Shown: positions 11,830-22,625, counted from the stretch's first letter. The stretch: 64,000 bases of DNA from Hanleya hanleyi (GCA_036873755.1 JAVTVY010025410.1:1-64000), one strand, 5' to 3'. Notes: a model not told the origin generated them from the letters alone. Numbers and translations: made by a program.

Positions 11830-12748
11830 TCATCGAATGGGAAGATCCCGTAATTTGGTCACGAAGAACGTAACATTGGTCACTCTCTCTACGACCAACT
11901 GGGTTTTGGGACGCTGTTCATAGGCCCATTCCAAGACATCCAATTGGTCCATTTGGTCCATCACGGGCTGTAGCGACGCCCGGTTAATGATGGTAAACGG
12001 TTGGTCAAATACCCGCATGTTACTGCTCGGGTAAAACTGTCGGACTTGGCCTGTCTCCTTATGCTGCAGTACATAACCAAACGCCAGATTTAATTTGAAG
12101 GACGTAGCTTGGTCATTGAAGATGGCTTCCACGTAGCTGCGTAGACGGGCGAGGTTGGTCAGTCGGAAATTGTAGATATCTTGAATAGGGCGATGGCGGT
12201 GGAAAAAGTGCCGTATCATGGGACAATGGCACCGATAGATGTCACTCACTGGATGGGCGTCCTGTAACAGATCGCTAGGACCATCCACTGCATCTTCCAG
12301 AAAATGTTCGTTGTTGTCAGGCGTATGACTGGGAACAGTAATGCTAGGGACCGGCTGGATATCTAGGCTCTTCTGAACTGTGGGTATAGGCGGGCTTTTC
12401 GTGATCGCATCACCAGTGGCATTCGTCTCCCCGGGCTCATCTTCACTAGGTCCGACCCTCATGGGTGCCTCTTTAGTGAGAAGTTGTCGCTCATACCGTG
12501 GTGACGGACCATGAATCAAACGTTGGAGCTGTCTTAACTGACTTGGTCGTTTGAAGAGTTGACCACATTCATTTCATTGTTCCGTCGCACCCTAGTAGAG
12601 TGAGCGTTCGTGGCGCAGTAAAGCATCTTCCCGATTAAATGACGCAGGTTATATAAGTATATCGTGCACCGTTGTGGATGGAGGACTCGTGTCGTCGCAA
12701 ATCGTCTGGGCGAGTAAATGGCTTCTAGCAAGTTGTGCAAGATAACAT
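11830..12748 (-). pseudogene. C2H2-PolB N-terminal domain gene, unit B copy
   Basis: Homologue of 8,018-8,934. The ATG is at 12,748 in the context MLSCTTC. The first finger contains an in-frame TAG directly after its second cysteine, and fingers 2-3 are frame-shifted. From about 12,519 the linker and PolB N-terminal domain are one intact 229-residue ORF ending LRDLPIR, with no break between linker and domain (unlike copy A). So the DNA-binding part is dead while the C-terminal part is clean. A TATA-like box and an array of CCGGATGT motifs precede it. Confidence 0.7.
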
Positions 12749-12829
12749 GTTGGCTGTGGATCTGGAAATGATGAATGCCGTAAAAATTCTCGCTCTTATA
12801 GGCCAACATAGAAGTATTCGGATGTACGC

Positions 12830-12915
12830 GCGGACGTCAGCGACAAGAACCCGGATGTACAAGAAACCGGATGTACCCGGATGTAAAAGTCCCTGGATGT
12901 AAAAGTGCTCGGATG
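12830..12915. promoter_or_regulatory. CCGGATGT (ETS-like) array upstream of the unit B zinc-finger gene
   Basis: Three exact CCGGATGT copies plus two one-base variants within about 85 bp, lying between the CxxC gene and the TATA-like 'cttatagg' at about 12,797. CCGGA(A/T)GT is the ETS-family core consensus. The mirror copy is at 16,430-16,520. Confidence 0.6.
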
Positions 12916-12921
12916 TTCAAT

Positions 12922-13203
12922 TCACTTCGCCCACTGGAAAATCTCCTTTCTCCCCGTGCAAAGATCACACCCGGTCAAGGGTACACCTTCAAGGCAGGTC
13001 AGGCATCGCTGGCGATGGTAGCGGAGATCTCCGGGCTCTCCCCTGGTTGAGCTGTAACCCACACTGAAGAAATCATCTATCATTTCCATAGTTACGGGCG
13101 GGTATCTTTTGGTAACTCTTTTGGGGTGTCGAGCGGGAACCGGCACCTTTTCTTCAATCTTCAACGGTTGCTCGTCTGGCTTGGAATTGGCTGGATTTTC
13201 CAT
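12922..13203 (-). CDS. Small CxxC protein (unit B), unknown function
   Basis: 93 residues, starting MENPANSK. The start was chosen at the second ATG because the mirror copy in arm C is out of frame upstream of the equivalent Met. The protein has a Lys-rich N-terminal third, a central YPPVTMEMIDDFFSVGY segment, and a C-terminal CLTC...GCDLC pair of cysteine doublets that could bind one zinc ion. It ends FQWAK-stop. A TATA box lies at 13,259-13,266 and an inverted CCAAT at about 13,296. I do not recognise the family. The intact frame in B and near-intact frame in C support a real gene. It lies between the two-finger gene and the zinc-finger/PolB-N gene, all on the same strand and each with its own promoter. 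Confidence 0.65.
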   Translation of the reverse strand: MENPANSKPDEQPLKIEEKVPVPARHPKRVTKRYPPVTMEMIDDFFSVGYSSTRGEPGDLRYHRQRCLTCLEGVPLTGCDLCTGRKEIFQWAK

Positions 13204-13258
13204 TTGATCGGGTCTGGCCAGGTTGTGAAAAATGTACATCTAACATGCGTGTTTTCGT

Positions 13259-13266
13259 ATTTATAG
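13259..13266 (-). promoter_or_regulatory. TATA box of the unit B CxxC gene
   Basis: The minus strand reads actataaatacg, about 56 bases upstream of the chosen start. An ATTGG/CCAAT element at about 13,296 lies further upstream ('accaatcagaagcc'). Confidence 0.7.
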
Positions 13267-13394
13267 TTAGAGAGAAGGTGACCGTCCTATCGACCAATCA
13301 GAAGCCATCATTTCAGAAAGTTAAATCTTCGTTCAGTGTAACATAAACGTCTTCGGTCAATCCATGATACTGAAGCTTGAAGCTCTTACTTCTC

Positions 13395-13688
13395 TCATTC
13401 AACACTGGGATCAATCTGAAGCGGCTTTTCAATTCGCGGCGGCGAATCGACCTCTATGGGTTCTTCTATTCTCAGATGCATTCCCATAGAAACTGAAATA
13501 TCCGGTCTCAAGAGTGACGAGCGTGATCCGTGTATGACATTTCGGTCACGTCTCAATTGACTGGGATGCTTAAAGACTATATGACGATCCGCACATGTAT
13601 GCATGGGTAATTCGTGGCGTGCACGTGTGTGACAAGGCAAACTGTCAAGGCGATAAAAGTGCTTCGAGCAAGTTGTGCAAGAGAACAT
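13395..13688 (-). CDS. Two-finger C2H2 protein with acidic tail (unit B)
   Basis: 97 residues. Finger 1 near residues 4-27 is canonical (CTTC ... HTRARH). The second finger is degenerate: its second cysteine is Arg (CADR) and a metal-binding His is Asp (RRDRNVIH). The tail is rich in Glu, Pro and Ile (EEPIEVDSPPRIEKP). The MFSCTTCSK start matches the start of the zinc-finger/PolB-N gene (MFTCTTCSK), so the two share an N-terminal finger module. A TATA-like box (13,734-13,742) and seven CCGGATGT motifs lie upstream. It is probably a nucleic-acid-binding regulator; its targets are unknown. Confidence 0.6.
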   Translation of the reverse strand: MFSCTTCSKHFYRLDSLPCHTRARHELPMHTCADRHIVFKHPSQLRRDRNVIHGSRSSLLRPDISVSMGMHLRIEEPIEVDSPPRIEKPLQIDPSVE

Positions 13689-13733
13689 ATCGGCTGTAGA
13701 TCTGGAAATGATGAATGCCGTAAGAATGCTGGC

Positions 13734-13865
13734 TCTTATAGGCCAACATACGAGTACCCGGATGTTCTACAGTCCCCGGATGTTCCACAATCCCCGGATG
13801 TACAAGAACCCGGATGTATCCGGATGTAAAAGTCCCGGATGTAAAAGTGCCCGGATGTTCACAAA
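13734..13865 (-). promoter_or_regulatory. Promoter of the two-finger gene: TATA-like box plus seven CCGGATGT motifs
   Basis: The minus strand has cctataag at 13,734-13,742, about 50 bases before the ATG. Between 13,745 and 13,865 the plus strand has seven CCGGATGT copies (ETS-like cores) 10-20 bases apart. The arm C mirror is at 15,480-15,611. Confidence 0.65.
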
Positions 13866-13945
13866 TGTTCCACCATCTCGGATTTCCATCAGGCCCAGGT
13901 CCAGAAGCTCTCATGTCCTGCATGTGAATAGTCAGTCATATTATG

Positions 13946-14222
13946 TGTGTGTATGCATGTGTGCGTCTGTGTGTGCATCTGTGTGTGCGTGTGTGTGTGT
14001 ATGCGTCTGTGTGTATGCGTCTGTGTGCATGTGTGTATGCGTCTGTGTGTATACGTCTGTGTGCGTGTGTGTGTGCGTGTGCGTGCATGTATGCGTGTGT
14101 GTGTGTATGCGTCTGTGTGTATCTGTGTGCGTGTGTGTGTATGTGTGTGCGGGTGTGTGTGCGTGGGTGTGTATGCATGTGTATTTATGTATACGTCTGT
14201 GTGTAGGTGTGTGTGTGTGTCA
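13946..14222. repeat. (TG)n-type microsatellite
   Basis: Imperfect TG/TGTGCG repeats. The overlapping ORFs on both strands consist only of Cys/Val or His/Thr repeats and are not genes. Mirror copy at 15,112-15,412. Confidence 0.95.
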
Positions 14223-14382
14223 CCGTATGCCATGATACAGAGAGATGGGAGAAAAAGATCAACACGTAACGTACAGTCACATTAGGTACAAGTGTTTACT
14301 GAGCTCAAGTCAACGATCAGCATGTAGACATAGAGAGTATATACGGCGTGTTATGCTATTCATCAGTGCACGGGTGACGCAT

Positions 14383-14470
14383 TCAGCCGAGGGGGTTGAT
14401 CAGTTTAACCACGAAGAACGTAACATTGGCGACCTTCTCCATTATCCACTTGTTATTGGGGTATTTACCA
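14383..14470 (-). pseudogene. Relic of a PolB N-terminal domain C-terminus (arm B)
   Basis: The minus strand reads NNKWIMEKVANVTFFVVKL before a stop, matching the VTNVTFFVTKL end of the domain in the zinc-finger/PolB-N genes and the polymerase. Only about 28 codons survive. It is a distinct, more diverged paralogue from the copy at 11,830. Confidence 0.6.
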
Positions 14471-14863
14471 CCACCACACATTAGAACCAACACACACCAA
14501 CACACAACACCACCACCACCACCACCACCACCACCAGCGGGCGTTGACGGGCGTCCACGCCCGGTTGTGGTGGTAGCGCCCGTGTGGTAGAGCTCTTGGA
14601 TCGGAGCTCTTGGAGCTCTAAGCTTGTGGAGCTCAGAACTTGAAAGTGACGTCATCGCATGCACGCGCGCGTACCTGTGGTGCACTAGCACCCTGGTGTA
14701 TCCTGTACCCTACGGGTTCTATGGTACAGGGTGCACCACAGGTACGCGTGCGTGCATGCGATGACGTCACTTCCGAGCTCTGAGCTCCACAAGCTTTGGC
14801 TCAAGAGCTCCGATCCATGAGCTCTACCACACGGGAGCTACCACCACCGGGCGTTGACGGTGT
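14471..14863. repeat. Centre of the inverted repeat: CCA tract and GAGCTC-rich palindrome
   Basis: A (CCA)n tract, a 'gacgggcgtccacgcccgg' segment and a series of GAGCTC-containing motifs run up to the centre at about 14,707, then mirror. The same module sits in the leader of the ATPase gene at 25,860-26,055 and in part at 61,560-61,610. Confidence 0.8.
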
Positions 14864-14951
14864 CTGTAAATATCCCAATACCAAGTGGATAGTGGAGCGG
14901 GTCACCAATGTTACGTTCTTTGTGGTTAAACTGATCAACCCCCTCGACTGA
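14864..14951 (+). pseudogene. Relic of a PolB N-terminal domain C-terminus (arm C)
   Basis: Mirror of 14,383-14,470. Reads NTKWIVERVTNVTFFVVKL to a stop at 14,949-14,951, slightly closer to the functional copies than the arm B version. Confidence 0.6.
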
Positions 14952-15111
14952 CTGCGTCACCGTGCACTGATGAATAGCATAACACGCCTTATATACTCTC
15001 TATGTCTACATGCTGATCGTTGACTTGAGCTCAGTAAACACCTGTACCTAATGTGACTGTACGTTACGTGTTGATCTTTTTCTCTTTTTCATCTGTCTGT
15101 ACCATGGCATA

Positions 15112-15412
15112 CGGCGACACACGCACACACACGCATACATACAGACGTATACACAAACACACACACGCATACACACCCACGCATGCACACACTTGCATAC
15201 ACACACGCGCACACGCATACACACACACGTACACACAGACGCATGCACATACATACACAGAAACACACACGCATACACACACGCACACACACTTACAGAC
15301 AGACGCATACACACACACACGCATAGACACAGACGCATACACACATACACGCATACACACAAACACACGCACGCACACACGCATGCATACACACATACAC
15401 ACACACACAATA
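15112..15412. repeat. (CA)n-type microsatellite
   Basis: Mirror of 13,946-14,222. ORFs here are repeat artefacts. Confidence 0.95.
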
Positions 15413-15479
15413 TGACTGACTATTCACATGCAGGACATGAGAGCTTCTGGGCCTGATGGGAATCCGGGATGGTGGAACA

Positions 15480-15611
15480 TTTGTGAACATCCGGGCACTT
15501 TTACATGCGGGACTTTTACATCCGGATACATCCGGGTTCTTGTACATCCGGGGATTGTGGAACATCCGGGGACTGTAGAACATTCGGATACTCGTATGTT
15601 GGCCTATAAGA
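15480..15611 (+). promoter_or_regulatory. Promoter of the arm C two-finger gene copy
   Basis: An array of ACATCCGG motifs (CCGGATGT on the other strand) is followed by 'cctataagag' at 15,603-15,612, about 45 bases before the ATG at 15,657. Confidence 0.6.
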
Positions 15612-15656
15612 GCCAGCATTCTCACGGCATTCATCATTTCCAGATCCACAGGCGAT

Positions 15657-15951
15657 ATGTTCTCTTGCACAACTTGCTCGAAACGCTTTTATCACCTGGA
15701 CAGTTTGCCTTGTCACACACGTGCACGCCACGAAGTACCCATGCATACATGTGCAGATCGTAATATAGTCTTTAAGCATCCCAGTCAATTGAGACGTCAC
15801 CGAAATGTCCTACACGGATCACGCTCGCCACTCTCGAGAACGGATATTTCAGTTTCTTTACGGAATGCATCTGAGAATAGAAGAACCCATGCCGGTCGAT
15901 TCGCCGCCGCGAATTGAAAAGCCGATGGAGATTGATTCCAGTGTTGAATGA
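15657..15951 (+). pseudogene. Two-finger C2H2 gene, arm C copy, frame-shifted in tail
   Basis: Mirror of the gene at 13,395-13,688. Finger 1 is intact; finger 2 has the same Cys-to-Arg change (CADR) but keeps the RRH histidine. One extra base near 15,850 shifts the frame, so the acidic tail is replaced by an unrelated sequence ending at 15,917. The original tail codons continue in another frame to a stop at 15,951. Confidence 0.65.
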
Positions 15952-16079
15952 GAGAAATAAGAGCTTCGAGCTTCAGTATCATGGATTGCCCGAAGACGTT
16001 TAGGCTACACTGAACGAAGATTAAACTTTCTGAAATGATGGCTTCTGATTGGTCGATAGGACGGTCACCTTCCCTCTAA

Positions 16080-16088
16080 CTATAAATA
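16080..16088 (+). promoter_or_regulatory. TATA box of the arm C CxxC gene
   Basis: 'ctataaatacgg', about 57 bases before the ATG at 16,144. A 'ctgattggtcg' inverted CCAAT box is at about 16,046. Confidence 0.7.
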
Positions 16089-16143
16089 CGGAAACACGCA
16101 TGTTAGATGTACATTTCTCACAACCTGTACCAGACCCGATCAA

Positions 16144-16494
16144 ATGGAAAAGCCAGCCAATTCCAAGGCAGACGAGCAATCGTTGAAGATTGAAGAAAAG
16201 GTGCCGGTTCCCGCTCGACTCCTCAAAAGAGTTACCAAAAGATACCCGCCCATAACTATGGAAATGATAGATGATTTCTTCAGTGTGGGTTACAGCTCAA
16301 CCAGGGGAGAGCCCGGAGATCTCCGCTACCATCGCCAGCGTTGCCTGACCTGCCTTGAAGGTGTACCCTTTGCCGGGTGTGATCTTTGCACGAGGAGAGA
16401 GGAGATTTTCCAGTGGGCGAAGAGAATTGAACATCCGGGCACTTTTACATCCGGGTACATCCGGGTTCTTGTACATCCGGGTTCTTGTCGCTGA
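16144..16494 (+). CDS. Small CxxC protein, arm C copy with stop-loss extension
   Basis: Homologue of 12,922-13,203 (about 90% similar, MEKPANSK start). The cysteine doublets CLTC...GCDLC are kept. The stop that follows FQWAK in copy B is changed (tga to aga), so the ORF runs on for about 23 residues into the CATCCGGG repeat array (HPGTFTSGYIRVLVHPG). The extension is repeat-derived and unlikely to be functional. The function is unknown; zinc binding is inferred from the cysteines only. Confidence 0.55.
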   Translation: MEKPANSKADEQSLKIEEKVPVPARLLKRVTKRYPPITMEMIDDFFSVGYSSTRGEPGDLRYHRQRCLTCLEGVPFAGCDLCTRREEIFQWAKRIEHPGTFTSGYIRVLVHPGSCR

Positions 16495-16581
16495 CGTCCG
16501 CGCCTACATCCGGGTACTTCTATGTTGGCCTATAAGAGCCAGAATTTTTACGGCATTCATCATTTCCAGATCCACAGCCGA

Positions 16582-17488
16582 CATGTTATCTTGCACAACT
16601 TGCCAGAAACCATTTACTCGCCCAGAAAATTTGCGACGACACTAGTCCTCCATCCACAACGATGCACGATATACTTGTATAACCTGCGCCGTTTAATCGG
16701 GAAGATACTTTACTGCGCCACGAACGCTCACTCCACGAGGGTGCGACGGAACAATGTAATGAATGTGGTCAACTCTTCAAACGACCCAGTCAGTTAAGAC
16801 AGCACCAACGTTTGATTCATGGTCCGTCACCACGGTATGAGCGACAACTTCCCACTAAAGAGGCACCCAGGAGGGTGGGACCTAGTGAAGATGAGCCCGT
16901 AGAGACGAATGCCACTGGTGATGCGATCACGGAGAGCCCGCCTATGCCCACAGTTCAGAAGAGCCTAGATATCCAGCCGGTCCCTAGCATTACTGTTCCC
17001 AGTCATACGCCTGACAACAACGAACATTTTCTGGAAGATGCGGTGGATGTTCCCAGCGATCTCTTACAGGACGCCCATCCGGTGAGTGACATCTATCGGC
17101 GCCATTGGCCCATGATACGGCACTGTTTCCACCGTCATCGCCCTATTCAAGATATCTACAATTTCCGACTGACCAACCTCGCCCGTCTATGCAGCTACGT
17201 GGAAGCCATCTTCAATGACCAAGCTACGTCCTTCAAATTAAATCTGGCATTTGGTTATGTACTGCAGCATAAGGAGACAGGCCAAGTCCGATACTTTTAC
17301 CCGAGCAGTAACATCCGGGTATTTGACCAACCGTTTACCATCATTAACAGCCAGTGCTGGACCAAGTGGACCAATTGGATGTCTTGGAATGGGCCTATGA
17401 ACAGCGCCCCAAAACCCAGTGGGTCGTAGAGAGAGTGACCAATGTTACGCTCTTCGTGACCAAATTACGGAATCTTCCCATCGGATGA
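16582..17488 (+). pseudogene. C2H2-PolB N-terminal domain gene, arm C copy
   Basis: The ATG at 16,582 begins MLSCTTCQK. Finger 1 is interrupted by an in-frame TAG directly after its first zinc-binding His; fingers 2-3 are frame-shifted. An ORF at 16,812-17,429 covers the linker and most of the PolB N-terminal domain. A deletion after FTIIN (about 17,345) shifts the last 50 codons, which remain recognisable (WVVERVTNVTLFVTKL) to a stop at 17,486-17,488. The order of features is the same as in copies A and B. Confidence 0.7.
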
Positions 17489-18029
17489 ATGTATTCACCC
17501 ATGCACTGATAGATACTCAGAATGCGCTAACAACTATCTGAGGATATGTTGCCTCAACGGTATCCTGGCCTGCCCGACGATGATTAGAACAACCGGTTCA
17601 GAGCGAACATGGCCGAAGATGGAACTTTCTGAAATGGAGACTTCTGATTGGACAAGAATACATCTAACGGACAGGAATGAATGAGACAGATGCAAGTGGT
17701 GGCCTCTGATTGGACAAGTCTTCTTGAGTTGTAAACATACCCAACGCGGCTCCCCCAGCGTGGGTATGATGTAACATTGGGGAGAGTAAACTATATGAAA
17801 AAAACTTCTTGTTGTTGTTGTTCTCTGATGTGTCATCCTTGTTGTTGTTGTTGTTCTCTCTCCGGTCTATATCATGGCGTCAAGGCGTTATGTTAGAGTG
17901 TTAAGGCGTTACGACGGGCGTTGACGGGCGTCACTGCATTTCCAAGAATTAGTGACAATTCCATGGAGTATCTAGAAAATCAGAGCTTCTGAGCTATTTC
18001 ACCAGGGCGTTCAAGCATTAAGCTTGGCG
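17489..18029 (+). other. Unit C 3' flank: ORF61-type relic and CCAAT boxes
   Basis: 17,512-17,587 reads a degenerate tail ending EDMLPQRYPGLPDDD-stop, with one internal stop. It matches the end of the ORF at 61,016-61,423 (QDMLSLKYPGLPDDA). Two 'tctgattggac' (inverted CCAAT) elements follow. The rest is conserved flank. Confidence 0.6.
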
Positions 18030-20200
18030 TTGGCGGGCGTTGCTACGAGATGACACCTCACACGACGCATTCGGACCGCGGACGGTCCAACTCTACACCA
18101 AACACCTTCATTCACACCCTCAAAATGTCCACTTTGACTACTACTCTTACTGACGACGTCACCAATGACGTCACAGATGCTGTGGACATCCCTCAAATCG
18201 GAGTCTACACCCCGAGAGCTACAACATGAAACCTCCCACGACACAATCGGACCAAGGATGGTCCCTCTCTACCCAAAATACCTTCCTGCACTTCCCTGAA
18301 ATGCCCACTTTCGCTACTACTCGTACTGATGACGTCACCGATGACGTCACAGATGACGCGAACATCCCTCAAATGAGGATGAGGATGTACACCCCGAGAG
18401 CTACAAGATAACACCTCCCGCGACACAATCGGATCAAGGATGGTCCCTCTCTACCCCAAACACACCTCCACGCACTCCCCAAAATGGCCACTTTACTTAG
18501 TACAACCAATTGCGCATGCGCAGATTGACGCGACTTGCAATAAAAAACACGCCATGCTGACTCTACCCCACAGAAGCTTCACTTTGATACCTCCCACGAC
18601 CCATTGGGACCAATAACGGTCCATCTCTACCCTAAACACACCATCCACGTACCCCCAAAATGCCTGCTTCCTATACTAAGGCCAGACTGCTCCACGAGTG
18701 CTTCAAAATGATACCTCAAACGACACCATAGGACCATAAGGGGCTCACCTAGACCCCAAAACGTCCACCCAGTATGGACCTATCCCCCCATAGCCAGTTT
18801 GGGACTATATGGGCCTATATACAGACCTCGGTGAACTTTTCAAACAATTTCACCGTTCAGCTTCGAGACCCTTCCCATCGTGTTCCAAACGACGAGACGT
18901 GAAAAACAAGACCAAACAACCAATATCACAATGAACGTGTGTGAATTTCCCAGTATGGACATATACCTCCCTACCCAGGCCTCGATGAACTTTTTCTAAA
19001 AAATTCCTCGTTTCGCTTCGAGACCCTTCCCATCGTATTCTAAATGACGTGACGTGAAAAAACAAGACCAAACAACCCATAGTAAAACCCACACAAAAAT
19101 TCCCAGGTTGGACCTATACCCCCATAGCCAGTATAGGGCTATATGGGCCTACAAACAGACCTACCCGGTACTTTTCGAAAAATTTCACCGTTTCGCTTCG
19201 AGACCCCTCCCATCGTGTTTTTCTTGGCGAGACGAAAAAAACAAGACCAAACAACCCATAGGGAAACCCACAAAAAAAATCCCAGGTTGGACCTATACTC
19301 CCATAGCCAGTATATACAGACCTACCCGGTGCTTTTCGAACAATTTCACCGCTTAGCTCCGGGACCCCTCCCATCGTGTTTTTCTTGGCGAGACGAGAAA
19401 AACAAGACCAAACAACCCATAGTAAAACCCACAAAAAAATTCCCAGGTTGGACCTATACCCCCATAGCCAGTATGGGGCTATATGGGCCTATATACAGAC
19501 CTATCCGGTACTTTTCGAAAAATTTCACCGCTTAGCTCCGGGACCCCTCCCATCGTGTTTTTCTTGGCGAGGCGAGGAAAACAAGACCAAACAAACCATA
19601 ATAAAACCAACAAAAATTTCCCAGGTTGGACCTATACCCCCATAGCCCGTATGGAACTATATACAGACCTACCAGGTACTTTTCGAAAAATTTCACAGCT
19701 TAGCTCCGGGACCCCTCCCATCGTATTTTTCCTTGGCGAGACGAAGAAAACAAGACCAAACAACCCATAGTAAAATGCAAAAAAAATGACTACCCCTATA
19801 CCCCATATAGGCATTTCCCTGTATATTGTATAATACATATAATTGTACGAGTCCGTGTTCCGCTTTTTATATTTTCGGGACAAATCCTAAATTTACATAC
19901 ACCCATCCGATTGACTTGATAGGCAGGTCCCGAAAAGCCAGGGACCGACATTAGCCCTTTGGGATAGGGTTGATAGGAGTTTTCCCCTATTTTAGGGGTA
20001 CAGTCCGTGTTCCGCTTTTTATAGTTTCGGAGACAAATCCCCATTTTACATGCAACCACGCATGGCTGGATGGCCCTCGAGGAGCGCTTCACTTTGACAT
20101 CTCACTCGACCCAATCGGTCCACTAGGGATTCACCTCGGTCACAAAACGTCTATTCCCATACTCTTATTAGGCATTCCTCGTATACATTAACATTGAAAG
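18030..20200 (-). repeat. Unit C tandem arrays (mirror of unit B)
   Basis: CRE/NRF1 type at 18,030-18,720 (TGACGTCA near 18,166 and 18,338; 'tgcgcatgcgca' at 18,511), the middle type at 18,770-19,780 and the TATA type at 19,840-20,070. The ORFs here are periodic and non-coding. Confidence 0.85.
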
Positions 20201-20436
20201 TCACTTCGTTGACATGGGACTACTTTCTGTCCGCGGAAGCAGACCGCCTCACCGCCAGACCGCATCACCGCGGAGGAATACATACCCCCAAGGTCACGCC
20301 CGATTCATCCAAACCGGAAGTGACGTCATACCTGCGCAAAACCCCTCCACACACCTCCCTGCGCACACCGCAAAAGTGCCACAATCGCGCATACGCAGTG
20401 AGGTGGATCCGAGTCAATATGTTCTTTGTATACTAC

Positions 20437-22625
20437 TGACACGCTTCAAACTCAAATAAGAAAATGGAAATGTATTATGCTATTTTGTCATCTATGTGAC
20501 TATAGTTTGATCTGAAGATAGGTGACATTCCATTTTGACAGAGGCCAGATAATTATTCCACTCTGGACTTCAGTTGCATCTTATATATCTCTTGTTGGCC
20601 TAGTTAAGCCAACTGATTTCCGACTATCTGATTGTATTGACCAATGGACTAGGACCAACCAATTATCCAATCAGATTCTGCGATTACCACTTCCTGTTTG
20701 ACCATTATGGCCCAGATAACCAATAAACTGACATTACTAACACTTCCGTTTTTTAGACCCACACCCTCTCATTTTAATGCAGCTAGTTTTCCAGACTTTG
20801 TTTGTCCAGTTCATACGTGAATACGAAAGAAAGATTGTATTGTTTTGTACTGAAACTTTGACCCTGGAAACAGCGACACTTTGCTGTACATTAGAATGTC
20901 AACATTGACGAGAACCCCAAAGGTCATCTCCATGGGGTCAAACTCGACTAAAAAATGTCAAATAAATCCAAGATGGCCGCTTTTATGACTGCACAGTGAC
21001 GTCAAATTTTGAAAATACATTTTCGGTCAACTTTTTTTATCAGATTTTTCGAATTTTTTATTTATGCTATCTTCTCCGAAAAAAAAACAACTACATAATA
21101 AATTAGGAAATAATTATCTGATGTGAAATAAAATAATTGTGTGCGCTTTTATATGTAAAAAGGCCAAAATTCGACGAAAAGCGACGAAAATGTAACCTTT
21201 CAGTCACACCCTCACGTCGCCATTTTGAATTTACCCATGATCCTCTGCTCAGACGAGTATGCATTTAGGCTCCAATAGGATTGTTATCCCAATAGGATAG
21301 GCTATAAAGGCTCGGAGTGTTATTTCTAATATAGGATAGAAAGTTCGAGAGGGGGAGACAATTAAGCCACCCAGGACCATCTTCATTTTATCAAGCTTTA
21401 TCAACGTTCGAACTTCCCTTGATATATCTGGCCCCCTCCCATGTTCAAAGAACTTATAAATAGACACTAGAAGAAATGGAACAATTATATACGTCCCTGT
21501 GCTTCGTGATTGCCTCGTTATTGTGAATAAAGAGACTAAGAATGATTATAACAGAAGGGACTTGGGGAAGTCATTGGCTTTCAGGCGCAAATATGATGCA
21601 CGGCACATTCAAGGAAAATATCTTGTAGAAAATTATGTTCAAGTATCAAATCATGATCATGATGATAGGCCTACTGACTTCTCAACACTGATTTATTTCA
21701 TACTGGCCATTCCGAGGAACATACGGTCTCGGGGTTATTGGTATGTAAACATCAAACTGGGCCAAGGGTATTTAACATTTCAACACAATTTCACCATAAT
21801 GTGACTGTTATGCCAGTAGTACTGGCCTGACCGGTACTGTTCCTGTCTGTTAGAAATGTGTAACCCATACGCGTGATATATGAAGTCAACTGTAAGTTTG
21901 AAAGTGCTGGTGGCCATATGTTGTGCAGGGTCAAGGTGTTATTTTATAGGTACATTCTTCTAGTACTATGCAATCTTATAACAGCTTCGAAAGATGTAGA
22001 AATTGTTTTTCAACTTTGGAAAATATTTTACTCTTCTTCGAAATTTTTGTCACATGTACACAAGTATATCAACTTGATATACAGGCGTGAATTGATTATC
22101 TGTACCAAATATGGCAGGCATTAGATTAGACCCATATATGACCAATCTTAAAATATCCTATCAATGATTCCCAATTAGCGACATATCCGAAGGGGGGAGC
22201 AGATATGATTTCATTTTAATTAGACTGATATATGGCTAACTTTATATATATTTTTGAAATTCTACCATAATGGCAAGGGGGTCATTTCAGCAATGTTTCA
22301 CCCTAGCTGGTGTCATGGTCGTGTGCCTTTGTTCTTGGAGTTACAAGTTACAATTTGGTGTATACTGATATTACTTTATATGGTATATCCTACCGCAATA
22401 ATAAACGATTGCAGTACCTTAAAAAAAGGTGGTATAATGAGTTAAAGTTGGAAATCTGTTTAGTCCAGTTACAATTGATTAAAAATATTCGTACTGGGCA
22501 TAGAAAGGAAAGGAAAAATTCTAGCAGGAGGAGTAGTGTCAGTGCATCCCCCGGTGCAAACATTAGGGATTAATAATTTAATCGAAGGAGGTTCATGGAG
22601 AAACTCAGGAGTTCTGCAGTGGAGT
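20437..22625. other. Intergenic; no gene recognised
   Basis: AT-rich host-like sequence. ORFs of 60-101 codons (such as 21,499-21,804) show no domain, signal peptide or codon periodicity that I can support. Confidence 0.5.

Larger units (their letters stand above)
9346..20300. repeat. 11-kb inverted repeat: arm B (9,346-14,682) and arm C (14,731-20,300)
   Basis: The arms are reverse complements over their whole length, including all three tandem arrays, four gene copies, the TG/CA microsatellites and the GAGCTC-rich centre. The centre is near 14,707, with 'acctgtggtgca' at 14,671 mirrored at 14,731. The arms differ by many substitutions and indels and have separate gene lesions, which argues for an old inverted duplication. 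Confidence 0.85.
4690..20436. mobile_element. Composite virus-like element: units A, B (direct) and C (inverted)
   Basis: Three copies of one unit. A covers about 4,690-9,100, B about 9,346-14,700 and C about 14,731-20,436 in reverse. Each unit is a long block of tandem promoter-like repeats followed by genes pointing away from the repeat-free end. The right end (20,422-20,436) is 'tctttgtatactact', identical to the last 15 bases of the polymerase element at 40,826. No polymerase catalytic region, ATPase, capsid or integrase lies inside, so this looks like a non-autonomous relative of the polymerase-bearing element. The left boundary is uncertain. Confidence 0.6.

Noticed and set aside
13675..15670. 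Several ORFs of 80-186 codons in both TG/CA tracts
   Set aside because: The translations are only Cys/Val or His/Thr repeats in every frame, as expected from dinucleotide repeats.
17050..17090. Splice-site-like 'ttacag' and 'gtgagt' around the linker/domain junction of the zinc-finger/PolB-N gene
   Set aside because: The reading frame is continuous through both in copies B and C, and the copy A difference is explained by a 7-base net deletion.
9346..20300. The palindrome as a simple assembly fold-back artefact
   Set aside because: The two arms differ by many substitutions, indels and independent gene lesions, so they are not one sequence read twice, although misjoining of two real copies cannot be excluded.
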